In this document: positions 63,953 through 64,000 of the stretch, one piece after another
Numbering within the stretch: the stretch's first letter is position 1
Layout of the letters: the number at the start of each line of letters is the position of its first letter
Assembly (NCBI RefSeq): GCF_019355935.1
Contig: NZ_CP079925.1
Span: forward strand, 1,612,001-1,676,000
Reading direction: 5' to 3'
DNA length: 64,000 nt
From: Comamonas sp. Y33R10-2
Lineage (GTDB): Bacteria > Pseudomonadota > Gammaproteobacteria > Burkholderiales > Burkholderiaceae_C
Translations under genes and position numbers: made by a program
Notes under the pieces: model-generated
Told to the model about the DNA's origin: nothing
Databases searched by the model: none
The model's input: the letters and a program-made list of their open reading frames with translations, nothing else

Positions 63953-64000
63953 CAAAACAGCCTGTAGCGGAGGTAACTCATAGGCAAGCAGCTATTAAAA
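63953..64000 (+). repeat. Dispersed repeat copy at window end
   Basis: GTCAAAACAGCCTGTAGC to GCAAGCAGCTATTAAAA belongs to the same family as 10546-10597 and 58041-58090; it may continue past the window. Confidence 0.45.

Overview
The window looks like chromosome of a Comamonadaceae betaproteobacterium, most likely Comamonas or a close relative such as Delftia. This rests on gene content recognised by eye, not on a search: a phaC-phaA-phaB polyhydroxyalkanoate (PHA) locus whose synthase carries a Lys/Ser/Arg-rich insert, an intracellular PHA depolymerase, the dapC-dapD-pilU-dapE-prmB gene order, and many short dispersed repeats. Most genes are GC-rich. Two stretches are clearly AT-rich and look acquired: about 31.4-33.8 kb and 60.9-63.5 kb.

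Layout. 0-5.3 kb: 3' end of an acyl-CoA ligase gene, dusA, an intracellular PHA depolymerase (phaZ) and an RnfB/RsxB-type ferredoxin. 5.6-11.3 kb: lysine/diaminopimelate genes dapC, dapD and dapE, with a PilU-like motor ATPase between dapD and dapE and the ribosomal-protein methyltransferase prmB after them. 11.4-16.8 kb: two adjacent pirins, a quinone-oxidoreductase-like gene, a frameshifted LysR regulator and a ferritin-like diiron protein. 17.0-19.1 kb: an ABC-F (YheS-like) gene broken by one missing C in a C tract. 19.3-19.6 kb: two tiny related ORFs whose C-termini share W-P-x-D-E-R-D-R-K-R. 19.9-26.2 kb: a minus-strand run maiA-pgeF-phaC-phaA-phaB for PHA synthesis. 26.3-30.7 kb: an FAH-family hydrolase, a Nudix hydrolase and a c-di-GMP GGDEF/EAL protein.

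30.9-33.4 kb: a small membrane protein gene, an attC-like cruciform and an AT-rich OLD-family ATPase/TOPRIM nuclease gene, which may be an integron-cassette remnant with a defence gene beside it. 33.8-36.4 kb: a YgiQ-type radical SAM protein. 36.7-44.0 kb: a TauD-like dioxygenase and a complete SsuABC/TauABC-like transporter, facing a flavin monooxygenase, its DUF2783 partner and a LuxR-type regulator. 44.1-57.9 kb: housekeeping and stress genes (YigZ, isochorismatase family, NlpC/P60, YeaQ/YmgE), two overlapping MFS efflux genes, SDR/MDR oxidoreductases, a thioesterase, an Ogt-like alkyltransferase, and a small gene preceded by two consensus LexA boxes.

58.1-64.0 kb is accessory: an inverted pair of about 250-bp repeats flanks a decayed permease fragment and a small membrane protein. 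Next comes a three-gene set (phospholipase-D-like protein, AAA ATPase, TOPRIM-like protein) that I judge the best candidate for an undescribed ATPase-nuclease defence system. A decayed Fic-family remnant closes the window. No rRNA, tRNA, CRISPR array, complete insertion sequence or replication origin was recognised.
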